A stretch of DNA of 19,516 bases, taken from contig URRZ01000035.1 in NCBI GenBank assembly GCA_900550385.1, forward strand, positions 1 through 19,516, given 5' to 3'. Below, piece by piece: positions 1 through 7,321 of this stretch. A program made the translations under genes and the position numbers. This DNA is from an uncultured Coriobacteriaceae bacterium. GTDB taxonomy: Bacteria; Actinomycetota; Coriobacteriia; Coriobacteriales; Eggerthellaceae. Numbering within the stretch: position 1 is the first letter of the stretch; each line of letters starts with the position of its first letter. The notes beneath the pieces are model-generated. The model was not told the DNA's origin, did no database searches, and worked only from the letters and a program-made list of their open reading frames with translations.

Positions 1-111
1 TCTTACTGCAAAGCGAATCGGCGGGATCAGGGTCGGGCTCGCGAAACGAGCGCGATGCGGCGACAAGCGCCGGAGCTTGCTTCACAACGACGCCGGCGAG
101 CATCAATCACG

Positions 112-203
112 ACCACCCGCATAGCGGGTGGTTTGCTTCTAGGGTATAACCCGGGATGCCGATCGACATCTAAAGGTGCTGGCCTTCGCCCCTTTCGGGC
201 CAG
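112..203 (+). repeat. Multi-hairpin element (REP/IS200-end-like)
   Basis: Several stem-loops lie in a row. A 9-bp perfect stem is at 112-120/124-132 with loop ATA. A 4-bp stem GGGT/ACCC is at 142-145/149-152, also with loop ATA. GATG/CATC is at 155-158/167-170. CTGGCC/GGCCAG is at 179-184/198-203. The region has no convincing reading frame, and bases 1-111 show nothing I can assign. Such hairpin chains are typical of REP-like repeats, of subterminal hairpins in IS200/IS605-type elements and of structured non-coding RNA; which applies is not resolved. The last hairpin could also terminate the minus-strand gene ending at 236. Confidence 0.4.
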
Positions 204-235
204 ATTGCCATCGACCAGCCAACATACTGAGGGCG

Positions 236-703
236 TCACTTCCTCTTGAACGGACCCTCATGCTCCTTGACGCTCAGCTTATCCAGCGCGATATCATCGG
301 CGGGCTTGTAGGCCTCCGTGCGGACGATGTAGCGGAAGCGCGGCGTTCCGTCGACGTTGCGCGCCGCAGGCAGATCGGCCTTGCCGAACCCGTAGCGCAG
401 CGCACCCACAGTGCTCGCGATCGCGTCGGCCATATGCCCGGCGGTCGGACGCGCCACCATGCCGGCCTCGCTGTTGAAGAAGCCGTCGTCGACCACGTAG
501 GCCGTGCGGATGCGCCGACGGCGCGAGCGCTCGAAGCGCACGACCGCGACGATGCCGATGACGATAACGGCCCACCACACGGCGATCGCCACCACATCCG
601 TAACGGAATCGACCGTCGAGAACCCCAGGTAGTACCACAGCCACAGCAGAAACGCCGATACGACGACGAGTACTGCGGTGATGGCGATGTTAGACGCTTT
701 CAT
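236..703 (-). CDS. Small two-helix membrane protein, function unknown
   Basis: This 155-residue protein is not one I recognise. Two hydrophobic helices (about residues 5-27 and 36-56) are followed by a strongly basic stretch (RSRRRR, about 60-65) and a polar C-terminal domain of about 90 residues. The positive-inside rule would place that domain in the cytoplasm. The ATG at 701-703 is preceded by a purine-rich AAGAGG ribosome site and lies 15 bases after the stop of the surface-protein remnant on the same strand. The two genes therefore probably formed an operon, and this product may help export or anchor the surface protein; that role is inference. The reading frame is intact. Because the upstream gene is truncated, this gene may have lost its native promoter. 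Confidence 0.7.
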   Translation of the reverse strand: MKASNIAITAVLVVVSAFLLWLWYYLGFSTVDSVTDVVAIAVWWAVIVIGIVAVVRFERSRRRRIRTAYVVDDGFFNSEAGMVARPTAGHMADAIASTVGALRYGFGKADLPAARNVDGTPRFRYIVRTEAYKPADDIALDKLSVKEHEGPFKRK

Positions 704-718
704 TCGGATGCCTCTTCC

Positions 719-1762
719 CTATCGCTCGCTACCGTTGCCGCCCGCATGCCCCGTGCCGAGCACGCCCGCCTCGAATTCTTTGAGGCGCGAGGTGAACCCT
801 GCGCGGCGCCCGCTGGCGATGGCGTAGTACACGGCCGCGATGATCAGGCCGAGGAACATGTAGTAATGCACCCAGCACGCTGCGTGGCTGCCGCCCTGGC
901 CCGAAGCGAGCGGCGTGGCGTCATCGCCGATGAACTCCTCGGCGCCCTGACTCATGAGCGGCTCGACCGCACCCTGCATGGCGCCGGCCAAGGGGCTCAC
1001 CACGGTTGCGACCGCGCCGTCGATCGGCGTCGGAACGCCGGGGATGACCGGCGTCGGCGCCGGCGTGCCCGTGCCGTCACCCGTGCCGTCGCCGGGGACA
1101 ACCGGCGGGATGGCGCTCCATACCGCGTAGTACGTCGTCGTGCCCGCCGGGAACGTGTCCGTCGGGAAGTCCGTGAGCGCCGCGCCCGTGCCGTCGGGGC
1201 TGTCGAACCAGCCGACGAAGGTGTACCCGGCGCGCTGCGGGGCTGCGGCGGGCCAGGCAGCCTCGATGGGCTCGCCCGTGGCGCCCTCGATGGTCGCCGG
1301 CATGCCCGAAACCGCCGCGCCGCCCGCGTTCGCGTCGAACACGATGCTCGCCGCATCGGCAGTGTACTCGAACGTCACGACGGTGCCGTAACCGACCGCG
1401 AAGGTCTGCGTGGGCTCGCCCACGAGCGTGTAGCCGTCGATGGCGATAGCCTGCTCGGTGATACCGACGTCGAAGGTCTGGCCATCCACGACCTTGGACT
1501 GCGCGATCTCGGTATCGGTGCCCGCAAGCACATATCGCACCGTGTAGTCGGCATCGGCGTTGGCCACGTAGTAGACGTCGACGTAGCGGGTCTCGCTCGG
1601 CGCGAACGCGTCGAGCGTCTGCGTTGCGGCGCCGCTCGTCTGCGCGTGCGTGTAGCCCTCGAAGCGGCCGGCTGTGGTCGGCTCGACCGTCACCGTCACC
1701 GCGGAGCCCAGCCAGTCGCTGCCGGACACGGCGCTGTCAACCACGCTCGGCTCGACCACCTC
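719..1762 (-). pseudogene. C-terminal remnant of an InlB/MucBP-type surface protein
   Basis: About 348 residues remain of a larger secreted surface protein. From N to C the remnant has a beta-rich segment, a MucBP-like unit (with DYTVRYVLAGTDTEIAQS, then GYTLVGEPTQTFAVGYGT), a Listeria-Bacteroides (InlB B) repeat recognised by AGYTFVGWFDSPDGTG, and a Pro/Gly/Thr-rich linker. It ends with a short transmembrane helix (about 815-875) preceded by WVHYY and followed by a basic tail. This tail architecture is common in Coriobacteria surface proteins. The start, signal peptide and N-terminal domains are absent: upstream of about 1762 the sequence becomes IS21 transposase in the opposite orientation. 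The exact junction is uncertain by about 20 bases because both frames stay open across it. Without a start it should not make an exported product. Confidence 0.75.
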
Positions 1763-2917
1763 GAACACAAGCCGGGCCAGGCCATGGAGGTGGATTGGAG
1801 CGGCACCGCGATGCGGCTGTCCTGCGAGGCGACCGGGGAGGTCGCGACCGCGCACCTGTTCGTCGCCTGCCTGCCGTACTCGCAGTGCAGCTACGTGGAG
1901 GCGACGCTGGACATGAGGCAGAACACATGGCTCACGTGCCACGTCCACGCATGGGAGTTCTTCGGGGGCGTCGCCGTCAGGACCGTGTGCGACAACCTCA
2001 AGGTGGGCGTCGTCAAGCACCCGCGCAACGGCGAGGTCGTGCTCAACGAGGCGTACGAGGCGCTCGGACGCCACTACATGACCGCCATCATGCCGACCGG
2101 CGTGGGAAAGCCCAAGCAGAAGGCGTCCGTGGAAGGCACGTGCGGCAAGGTCGCCACGGCCATCGTCGCCCGGCTGCGCAACGAGCGCTTCGGGACGCTC
2201 GATGAGCTCAACGCCGCCATCCGCGAGAGACTCGAAGAGTTCAATGCGGCGCCCTTCCAGAAGCGGGAGGGGTCCCGCAAGCTCGTGTTCGAGGAGGTCG
2301 AGTCGGCGTTCCTCGAGCCGCTGCCGGCGCTGCCGTTCGAGGTCTGCTCCTGGGTGTACGGCCGCAGTGTGGGATTGGACTTCCACGTCGCGTTCGAGAA
2401 GAACCGCTATTCGGTGCCGCACGCCCTGGTCGGCAAGAAGGTCGACCTCAAGGTGACCGAGTCGATGGTCGAGGCGTACCGCGACGGCGAGCGCGTCGCC
2501 AGCCATCCGCGCTTCCCGTCGTTCGTGCAGTACCGCTACAGCACGGACCGCTCCCACATGCCGCCGGAGTTCGCGAGGCCGGAATGGGACGACAGGCGCA
2601 TCCTGCGCTGGGCCAGGGAGATCGGCCCGAGCACGCATGTCGTCGTCATGCGCATCTTCGACGGCGTCCAGGTCAAGGAGCAGGCCTACAACCCGGCGCT
2701 CGCCGCGCTCAACCTCACCAAGCTCTACGCGGAGCGCGACCTGGAGGAAGCGTGCGAGTACGCGCTGGCGAAGGCCTCCCGCCCGCGCTGCAGGTTCATC
2801 AAGACGGTGCTGGCGAGCAACGCCGCCAAGCGCGGCGGGGCGCAGGAAGGCGAGCGGGACGGCGGCTACATCCGCGGCGAGCGCTACTACAACGAAGGGG
2901 GCGATGCGGGATGCTAG
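1763..2917 (+). pseudogene. istA: IS21 transposase IstA, N-terminally truncated
   Basis: The frame encodes about 384 residues, starting at EHKPGQAMEVDWSG, the first aspartate region of the DDE integrase core. It continues through the core (CDNLKVGVVKHPRNGEV, then GKPKQKASVEGTCGKV with the catalytic Glu) and the C-terminal Mu-transposase-like beta-barrel (FEKNRYSVPHALVGKKVDL). Full IstA proteins are about 500 residues, so roughly the first 115-130 residues, including the helix-turn-helix, are missing. The frame stays open upstream, but the translated sequence there is antisense to the surface gene and is not transposase. It overlaps istB by 7 bases (ATGCTAG, 2911-2917), the classic istAB arrangement. 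An internal ATG at 1792 lies within the core and would not restore the missing part. Confidence 0.8.
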
Positions 2918-3675
2918 ACCCTGAGACCAAGCGCAAAGCGCGCGAACTGGGCGTGCCCGGCCTCCTCGACGCCGTCGAGCTCGTCGGCTCGGACCCGTCC
3001 TACGCCGGCCTCTCCTTCGACGAGAAGATGAGGGTGGTCATCGACTACTCCCACCAAGAGAGGCTCAACGGCTAGGTGGCGCGCCTGATACGCAACGCCC
3101 ACTTCCGGCTCCCGCAGGTCGACATATCCGACATAGACTACGACGGGAGGCCGATCAGCCGCGACCTCGTCAACGAGCTCGGGACCTCGCAGTTCGTCGC
3201 GAACGCCACCGACGTCATACTCGAGGGCTTCACGGGCACGGGCAAGAGCCACCTCGCCTGCGCCCTGGGCAAGCAGGCCTGCAAGCACGGGCTGAGGACC
3301 CTCTACGTGCGCATGCCCGACATGCTGGCCTACCGCTCCGAGAAGATGGACGCCGGCTGGCCCGAGAAGAAGGTCCTCAACAAGTACGCGGCCTACAAGG
3401 TGCTCATAATAGACGAGCACCTCATCGACAGGCCCACCAAGGAGCAGATGCACTTCCTGCTCGAGCTCACCGAGCGCCGCTACGACAACTCCTCCACCAT
3501 TTACTGCTCTCAGTATGGGGTCGAGGACTGGCACCGGCGCATGGGCGGCGGCGCGCACGCCGAGTCCGTCATGGACCGCATCGTTCACAACGCCGTCCGC
3601 ATCCAGATGGGCGACGTGAACATGCGCGAGCGCATGGCGGCCAAGGCGAAACGGCCGGGAGGCGTCCGGGCATAA
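2911..3675 (+). pseudogene. istB: IS21 helper ATPase IstB with in-frame amber codon
   Basis: IstB is the AAA+ ATPase that stimulates IS21 transposition. The start ATG at 2911 overlaps the istA stop. After 54 residues the frame meets TAG at 3073-3075 and then continues in the same frame for 199 residues. The downstream part carries Walker A (GFTGTGKSHLA), Walker B (VLIIDEHL) and the C-terminal ATPase motifs. Family members read through here with a sense codon, so this is a nonsense mutation or, less likely, a recoded or read-through site. The GTG immediately after the stop (3076) could restart translation without the N-terminal helical domain that contacts IstA and DNA. No good ribosome site precedes it. 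Confidence 0.8.
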
Positions 3676-3691
3676 GCGTGGACGCTCAGCG

Positions 3692-3734
3692 GACCTCGCG
3701 GGGAGGGCTGCCTGCGGAGCCGCCCCGCGAGGTC
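3692..3734 (+). terminator. 12-bp stem-loop just after istB
   Basis: A perfect 12-bp stem (3692-3703 with 3723-3734, core CCTCGCGGGG) encloses a 19-base loop, 16 bases after the istB stop. No U-tract follows, so it may be a Rho-assisted terminator, an RNA-stabilising hairpin or part of the IS end structure. Confidence 0.4.
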
Positions 3735-3802
3735 GGCGCGGGCGTCGGCGAAGGGAGCGCGCCAGGGCCCGATGGCCAGGGCTGCGGCGCGGTGGCGCCG
3801 GT

Positions 3803-3879
3803 GTGCGCACAGTGGTGAGAGCGAGCGCGCACAAATGTGACATCGCCCGTGCGCATCAACTTGCAATCGCCGCGCACAA
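3803..3879 (+). repeat. IS21-type subterminal repeats at the right end
   Basis: Four near copies of GYGCGCA occur, with the closing A at 3809, 3831, 3855 and 3876, giving spacings of 22, 24 and 21 bases (GTGCGCACA, GCGCGCACAA, GTGCGCATCAA, CGCGCACAA). IS21-family ends are known to carry multiple copies of part of the terminal repeat, thought to be transposase binding sites. The near two-helical-turn spacing fits that. The matching left end is absent, so this cannot be confirmed from the window. Confidence 0.5.
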
Positions 3880-3895
3880 ACCGCGCGAATAATCA

Positions 3896-4310
3896 GATGC
3901 CGGCAATTTGTAATCACCCCCGGTTTTTCGGGGATGTTCGCGGCAGAGCCTGTAATCACCGGCTCGCGAGGGGTTTCTGCAAGCCGCCTATGGAATAAAA
4001 ACAAGGGCGATTTCCGTCCGAACCGGCATTCCGACCGCCTTTCAAGCGGGCTGATCCGGCCTTCTCGAGGCAGTTTTTTACTCCCCATTTCTGACTTGGG
4101 ATTATGCGTTTTCGACCCTCTGGGAACAGGGGGTGATTACAAAGTGATTACAAACGGCTCTGGGAGCGTCTGCCGGGCTCGGCAGAATAATATCGGGTGG
4201 CTTGCTTTACTACTCATGGGTGAGCATGGTTCGGCATCGTTTGGCAGCTCTTAGAAACGGCTTCCACCTTTTGGGGATAATCTGAATCGTTTTCGCAGGT
4301 GAAACGGCAT
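3896..4310. other. Gene-free, repeat-bearing interval after the IS element
   Basis: I see no gene here. Short frames such as 3934-4254 lack a ribosome site and recognisable protein features. The base composition drops below that of the flanking genes in 3960-4260, consistent with foreign or non-coding DNA. The interval holds the TTTGTAATCAC cluster annotated separately. No promoter with both boxes was convincing. Confidence 0.5.
3907..4154. repeat. TTTGTAATCAC cluster forming 15-bp inverted repeats
   Basis: TTTGTAATCACCCCC at 3907-3921 is exactly matched by its reverse complement GGGGGTGATTACAAA at 4129-4143. A further forward copy TGTAATCACC lies at 3951-3960. A second reverse copy GTGATTACAAA at 4144-4154 follows the first directly, making an 11-base head-to-tail pair. 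The four copies, two per orientation, bracket about 250 bases without a gene. They could be ends of a small non-autonomous mobile element or binding sites for a DNA-binding protein spaced on helical turns. Confidence 0.55.
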
Positions 4311-4444
4311 GAAAATGCCCCCGGAAAACGGCGTTTCCGAGGGCATTTCGACTTCATTATTCTTCAAAATCGCCGGTGGCTGTGTTCACCGTTGCGTACC
4401 CGTGATGTCGGTTGCGTACTGAAATAACCGCAGGTAAAACGGCA
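4294..4444. repeat. 16-bp direct repeats flanking the guaA terminator
   Basis: CGCAGGTGAAACGGCA (4294-4309) recurs as CGCAGGTAAAACGGCA (4429-4444) with one mismatch. Between the copies lie the terminator hairpin and a 9-base repeat GTTGCGTAC at 4391-4399 and 4411-4419. The arrangement looks like a duplicated intergenic repeat unit. Confidence 0.4.
4311..4349 (-). terminator. Strong intrinsic-type hairpin downstream of guaA
   Basis: GAAAATGCCC (4311-4320) pairs with GGGCATTTC (4341-4349), and the stem continues inward through CGGAAA/TTTCCG. On the minus strand the hairpin ends in a short run of T. It is about 110 bases beyond the guaA stop and, being nearly symmetrical, could also stop plus-strand transcription from the IS side. 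Confidence 0.6.
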
Positions 4445-4460
4445 AATTTAACCCAAAAAC

Positions 4461-5444
4461 TCACTCCCACTCGATGGTGCCGATGGGCTTCGGGGTCAGG
4501 TCGTAGGCGACGCGGCAGATGCCCGGCACCTCCGCCAGGATGCGGTCGGTGATCTTCTTGAGCAGGGGCCAGTCGAGCTCGGGCACGGTGGCGGTCATGG
4601 CGTCGACGGTGTTGACGGCGCGGATGATGGCCGGCCACTCGTAGGCGCGCTTGCCGTCGCGCACGCCGGTGGCGCGCATGTCGGGCACCACGATGAAGTA
4701 CTGCCACACCTTGCCGGCGAGCCCGGCGTTGCCGAACTCCTCGCGCAGGATGGCGTCGGCCTCGCGCAGCGCCTCCAGGCGGTCGCGCGTGATGGCGCCC
4801 AGGCAGCGCACGCCCAGGCCGGGGCCGGGGAAGGGCTGGCGCTCGACCATGCTCTCGGGCAGGCCCAGGGCGCGGCCGACGACGCGGACCTCGTCCTTGA
4901 ACAGCAGCTTCACCGGCTCGCACAGTTCGAACTGCAGGTTCTCGGGCAGGCCGCCCACGTTGTGGTGCGCCTTCACGCCGTCGGACTCCAAGATGTCGGG
5001 GTAGATGGTGCCCTGCGCCAGGAAGCTCACCTCGCCGGCAACCTTGCGCGCCTCCTCCTCGAAGACGCGGATGAACTCGGCGCCGATGATCTTGCGCTTG
5101 CGCTCGGGCTCGGCCACGTCCTCCAGCAAGCCGAGGAAGCGGTCGGTGGCGTCGACGTACACCAGGTTGGCGTCCATCTGGTTCTTGAACACGTCGACGA
5201 CCTGCTCGGACTCGCCCTTGCGCATGAGCCCGTGGTTCACATGGACGCAGATCAGCTGGCGGCCGACCGCCTTGATGAGCAGCGCCGCCACCACCGAGGA
5301 GTCCACGCCGCCCGAAAGCGCCAGAAGGACGTTCTTGTCGCCGATCTGCTGGCGGCAAGCGGCGACCTGCTGCTCGATGAACGCCTCGGCAAGCTCGGGC
5401 GTGGTGATGCGGACCATGTCTTCGGGACGCTTGTTGGGATCCAT
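4461..5444 (-). CDS. guaA: GMP synthase, ATP-pyrophosphatase subunit only
   Basis: The product adenylates XMP and aminates it to GMP. Its 327 residues cover the N-type ATP-pyrophosphatase domain (P-loop LALSGGVDSS, about residues 41-50; then VNHGLMRKGE and AHHNVGGLPE) and the C-terminal dimerisation/XMP-binding domain (PFPGPGLGVRCLG, ending in KPIGTIEWE). Bacterial GuaA is usually about 510-525 residues with an N-terminal class I glutaminase of about 200 residues; that domain is wholly absent. The two-subunit organisation is well known in archaea. The start MDPNKRPEDM is set by GAAGGAG six bases upstream, and no glutaminase frame lies upstream. It would need a separate glutaminase elsewhere, or free ammonia. 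It follows prfH on the same strand but has its own promoter-like sequence. Confidence 0.93.
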   Translation of the reverse strand: MDPNKRPEDMVRITTPELAEAFIEQQVAACRQQIGDKNVLLALSGGVDSSVVAALLIKAVGRQLICVHVNHGLMRKGESEQVVDVFKNQMDANLVYVDATDRFLGLLEDVAEPERKRKIIGAEFIRVFEEEARKVAGEVSFLAQGTIYPDILESDGVKAHHNVGGLPENLQFELCEPVKLLFKDEVRVVGRALGLPESMVERQPFPGPGLGVRCLGAITRDRLEALREADAILREEFGNAGLAGKVWQYFIVVPDMRATGVRDGKRAYEWPAIIRAVNTVDAMTATVPELDWPLLKKITDRILAEVPGICRVAYDLTPKPIGTIEWE

Positions 5445-5483
5445 GCGAAGCTCCTTCGTGTCGATCGGTTCACGTTGCCTCGC

Positions 5484-5492
5484 AGTATATCA
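5484..5492 (-). promoter_or_regulatory. Extended -10 promoter candidate for guaA
   Basis: On the minus strand TGATATACT (TGN plus TATACT) ends about 40 bases before the guaA start. No good -35 box is seen, which is typical of extended -10 promoters. It would give a leader of about 30 bases. Confidence 0.45.
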
Positions 5493-5505
5493 GCATCCGC
5501 GCATC

Positions 5506-5542
5506 GGCATGCGCCGGGGGGCGGCCGCTCCCGGCGCATGCC
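5506..5542 (-). terminator. 13-bp hairpin between prfH and guaA
   Basis: GGCATGCGCCGGG (5506-5518) is perfectly complementary to CCCGGCGCATGCC (5530-5542), with an 11-base loop. It starts only three bases after the prfH stop. There is no U-tract, so termination strength is uncertain; it may protect the rtcB-prfH mRNA 3' end and separate it from guaA. Confidence 0.5.
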
Positions 5543-5545
5543 CCA

Positions 5546-6145
5546 TCACCTGTCCAGCTTGAAGTCGAGGCTCCGGTAGGTCCGCACGGGGTTCCCCCGT
5601 TCGAGCTTGCCGTGCTCGAGCCACGCCTCCTTCCGCTGCCTGTCCTCGGCGCGGTCTCGCCGTTCGGACAGGATCGCGCGCAGCCGCTTCTCGGCTATGC
5701 GGCGGTTGGCGTGCTGGGTGCGCTCGGCGGTGCTGGCTGCGACGATGCCCGTCGGCAGGTGAACGAGGCGCACCCCCGTCTCGACCTTGTTCACGTTCTG
5801 CCCGCCGTGCCCTCCGGAATGGAAGCGCTCCATGCGGACGTCGCGTTCGTCGAAGGGCTCCTCCTTCTCCGTTTCCGGGATCACGCTGCACGCGATGTAC
5901 CAGTTCTTGCGTCTATGGTGCGGGCGCAGGGGGCTCTCGCACACCCACAGGATGGTCCCGGCCAAAAACGAGAGGTCTCGCTCGCAGGTGAACGTGATGG
6001 AGGCGAAGCAGCCCTTGTCGCGCGTCGGCCGGGACTCCGCAAGCTGGATGTCGGGGAATTCGGCCGATAGCGCGCGGAACACCCCGCCCACGGCGTAAGC
6101 GCATTCCGGCGGGCCGCCTATGCCCGAGGATAGCTGCACGATCAT
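5546..6145 (-). CDS. prfH: PrfH, release-factor-like ribosome repair partner
   Basis: This 199-residue class I release-factor homologue has the peptidyl-hydrolysis motif GGQ at 114-116 (HSGGHGGQNVNKVETGVRLV). The basic C-terminal helix typical of the family follows (AEKRLRAILSERRDRAEDRQ). It is much shorter than RF1/RF2 (about 360 residues) and lacks their stop-codon-reading domain. That size and the partner gene are diagnostic of PrfH. The ATG (6143-6145) directly abuts the rtcB stop TAG, and its ribosome site CAGGAGA lies inside the rtcB 3' end, so the two are translationally coupled. In published work PrfH rescues ribosomes stalled by cleavage of the 16S rRNA decoding centre, so that RtcB2 can religate the RNA. 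That role here is by homology. Confidence 0.93.
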   Translation of the reverse strand: MIVQLSSGIGGPPECAYAVGGVFRALSAEFPDIQLAESRPTRDKGCFASITFTCERDLSFLAGTILWVCESPLRPHHRRKNWYIACSVIPETEKEEPFDERDVRMERFHSGGHGGQNVNKVETGVRLVHLPTGIVAASTAERTQHANRRIAEKRLRAILSERRDRAEDRQRKEAWLEHGKLERGNPVRTYRSLDFKLDR

Positions 6146-7321
6146 CTAGTCATCATCTCCTGTCTTGAAGTTGTAGATCGGCTTGAGGATGCCCGTCACC
6201 TCGACGGCCTCCCCGATGGCGTCGCGGATCGCCGCGATGCCGCGGTAGGCGAAAGGCGCCTCGTCGAGCGTTCCCTGACCGATGCAGCTCGTCCAGACGC
6301 CATCCATCTCGCGTTTGAACTCGGATACCGTGTGGAGGGCCTTCGCATCGCTGCGCTTGAGGATCCGCCCCGACCCGTGCGGGGCGGAGTGGTTCCATTC
6401 GGGGTTGCCCTTCCCGATTCCCAAGATGGCGCCGTCCCGCATGTTGGCGGGGATGACGACCGGCTCGCCTTCGCGGGCGCTCGCCGCCCCCTTGCGCAGC
6501 AGCCCCTCGCCGTCGATGCAGTTGTGCGCGCACGAGAACACCCCGGTCCCGTCGGCCAGCTTGCCGGGCTTCAGCTTGGCGCCCTTGCAGATCGCGCGGA
6601 CCATGAGCGCGCGGCTCAGCTCCGCGAACCGGCAGACCGTGCGGATGTCCTCGACGTACTCGTCGCGCAGCGTTCCCTCGAGCCATGTCATCTCGTAGGG
6701 GACGTCCAGCCCGCGCTCCTTCAGCTGGCGCTGCCCGGCGCGCATGTACCACTCGAACACCTGCTGGCCCAAGTTGCGGCTGCCGCTGTGCACGAGCAGC
6801 GGGAAGACGCCTTTGCCGCCTTCGCCGTCGACCGCCGATTCGATTTCGATGAAGTGGTTGCCCCCGCCGAGCGTGCCCAGGCTTTGGAGCGCGCGGTCTT
6901 TCCGGATGCGCGGCGCGCAATGCAGGCTCTCGATGATTTCCGCCGCTTCGTCCTCCCATTCGGCGGGGACGGGGGAGGGTCGGCCTCGTTTGCCGCCGAC
7001 GACGTCCTTGCGGACGGCCTTGTCCAGTTTCGCGAAGTCGATCCTGCCCTTCGCGGTTGCGAATTCGACGGTCACGCCGCATCCGATGTCGTTGCCCACC
7101 AACGCGGGCATGACTTTGCCTCCCACCGTCATGGCGAGCCCGATCGGGCCGACGTTCCCCGCATGCACGTCGGGCATGACCCGGATTCTCGAGCCTTCGC
7201 ATGCCTCGGAATCGCACAGCATGCGTATCTGCGCGAGCGCGTGCTCGTCGACTGCCTTCGGGTCGTCGTCGACCGCATGGATGATGGCGGAGGCGTACGC
7301 CCCTGTGATTTCGATTGCCAA
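6146..7321 (-). CDS. rtcB: RNA-splicing ligase RtcB (RtcB2 type)
   Basis: RtcB joins RNA 2',3'-cyclic-phosphate and 5'-hydroxyl ends using GTP and Mn2+. From the chosen start the product has 391 residues, the usual RtcB size. Motifs are PDVHAGNVGPIG (50-61), VGNDIGCGV (metal-binding Asp78 and Cys81), GGGNHFIEIE (His156), VHSGSRNLG (His178), SCAHNCIDGEG (His266) and PHGSGR with the guanylylated His315. These match E. coli Cys78, His168, His185, His281 and His337 in order. The start is TTG at 7319-7321, since TCAAGGAG precedes it by six bases. An in-frame ATG 13 codons upstream would put that ribosome site inside the coding region and add a non-conserved basic stretch. Adjacency to prfH marks it as the RtcB2 repair type; no archease or RtcR gene is present. 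Confidence 0.94.
   Translation of the reverse strand: MAIEITGAYASAIIHAVDDDPKAVDEHALAQIRMLCDSEACEGSRIRVMPDVHAGNVGPIGLAMTVGGKVMPALVGNDIGCGVTVEFATAKGRIDFAKLDKAVRKDVVGGKRGRPSPVPAEWEDEAAEIIESLHCAPRIRKDRALQSLGTLGGGNHFIEIESAVDGEGGKGVFPLLVHSGSRNLGQQVFEWYMRAGQRQLKERGLDVPYEMTWLEGTLRDEYVEDIRTVCRFAELSRALMVRAICKGAKLKPGKLADGTGVFSCAHNCIDGEGLLRKGAASAREGEPVVIPANMRDGAILGIGKGNPEWNHSAPHGSGRILKRSDAKALHTVSEFKREMDGVWTSCIGQGTLDEAPFAYRGIAAIRDAIGEAVEVTGILKPIYNFKTGDDD

Larger units (their letters stand above)
1763..3895 (+). mobile_element. IS21-family insertion sequence, left end deleted
   Basis: The element contains istA (5' truncated) and istB (with an internal stop) in the usual overlapping order. A hairpin and repeated subterminal motifs that look like an IS21 right end follow. 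No left terminal repeat or istA start is present; instead the sequence joins directly to a truncated host gene near 1755-1765. The right boundary is tentative. IS21 ends usually obey 5'-TG...CA-3', and CA at 3894-3895 after the last repeat is one candidate. With istA lacking its N-terminal DNA-binding region, autonomous transposition is unlikely. Confidence 0.7.

Noticed and set aside
719..2638. One 639-residue minus-strand surface protein
   Set aside because: Its N-terminal half is antisense to istA; the real surface protein part begins only near 1762.
176..2917. One 913-residue plus-strand frame
   Set aside because: Only the part after about 1763 is transposase. The rest is the complement of the small membrane protein and surface-protein genes, Arg/His-rich and without protein features.
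3934..4254. 106-residue plus-strand frame in the intergenic region
   Set aside because: No ribosome site, spans the inverted-repeat cluster, and shows no protein-like pattern.
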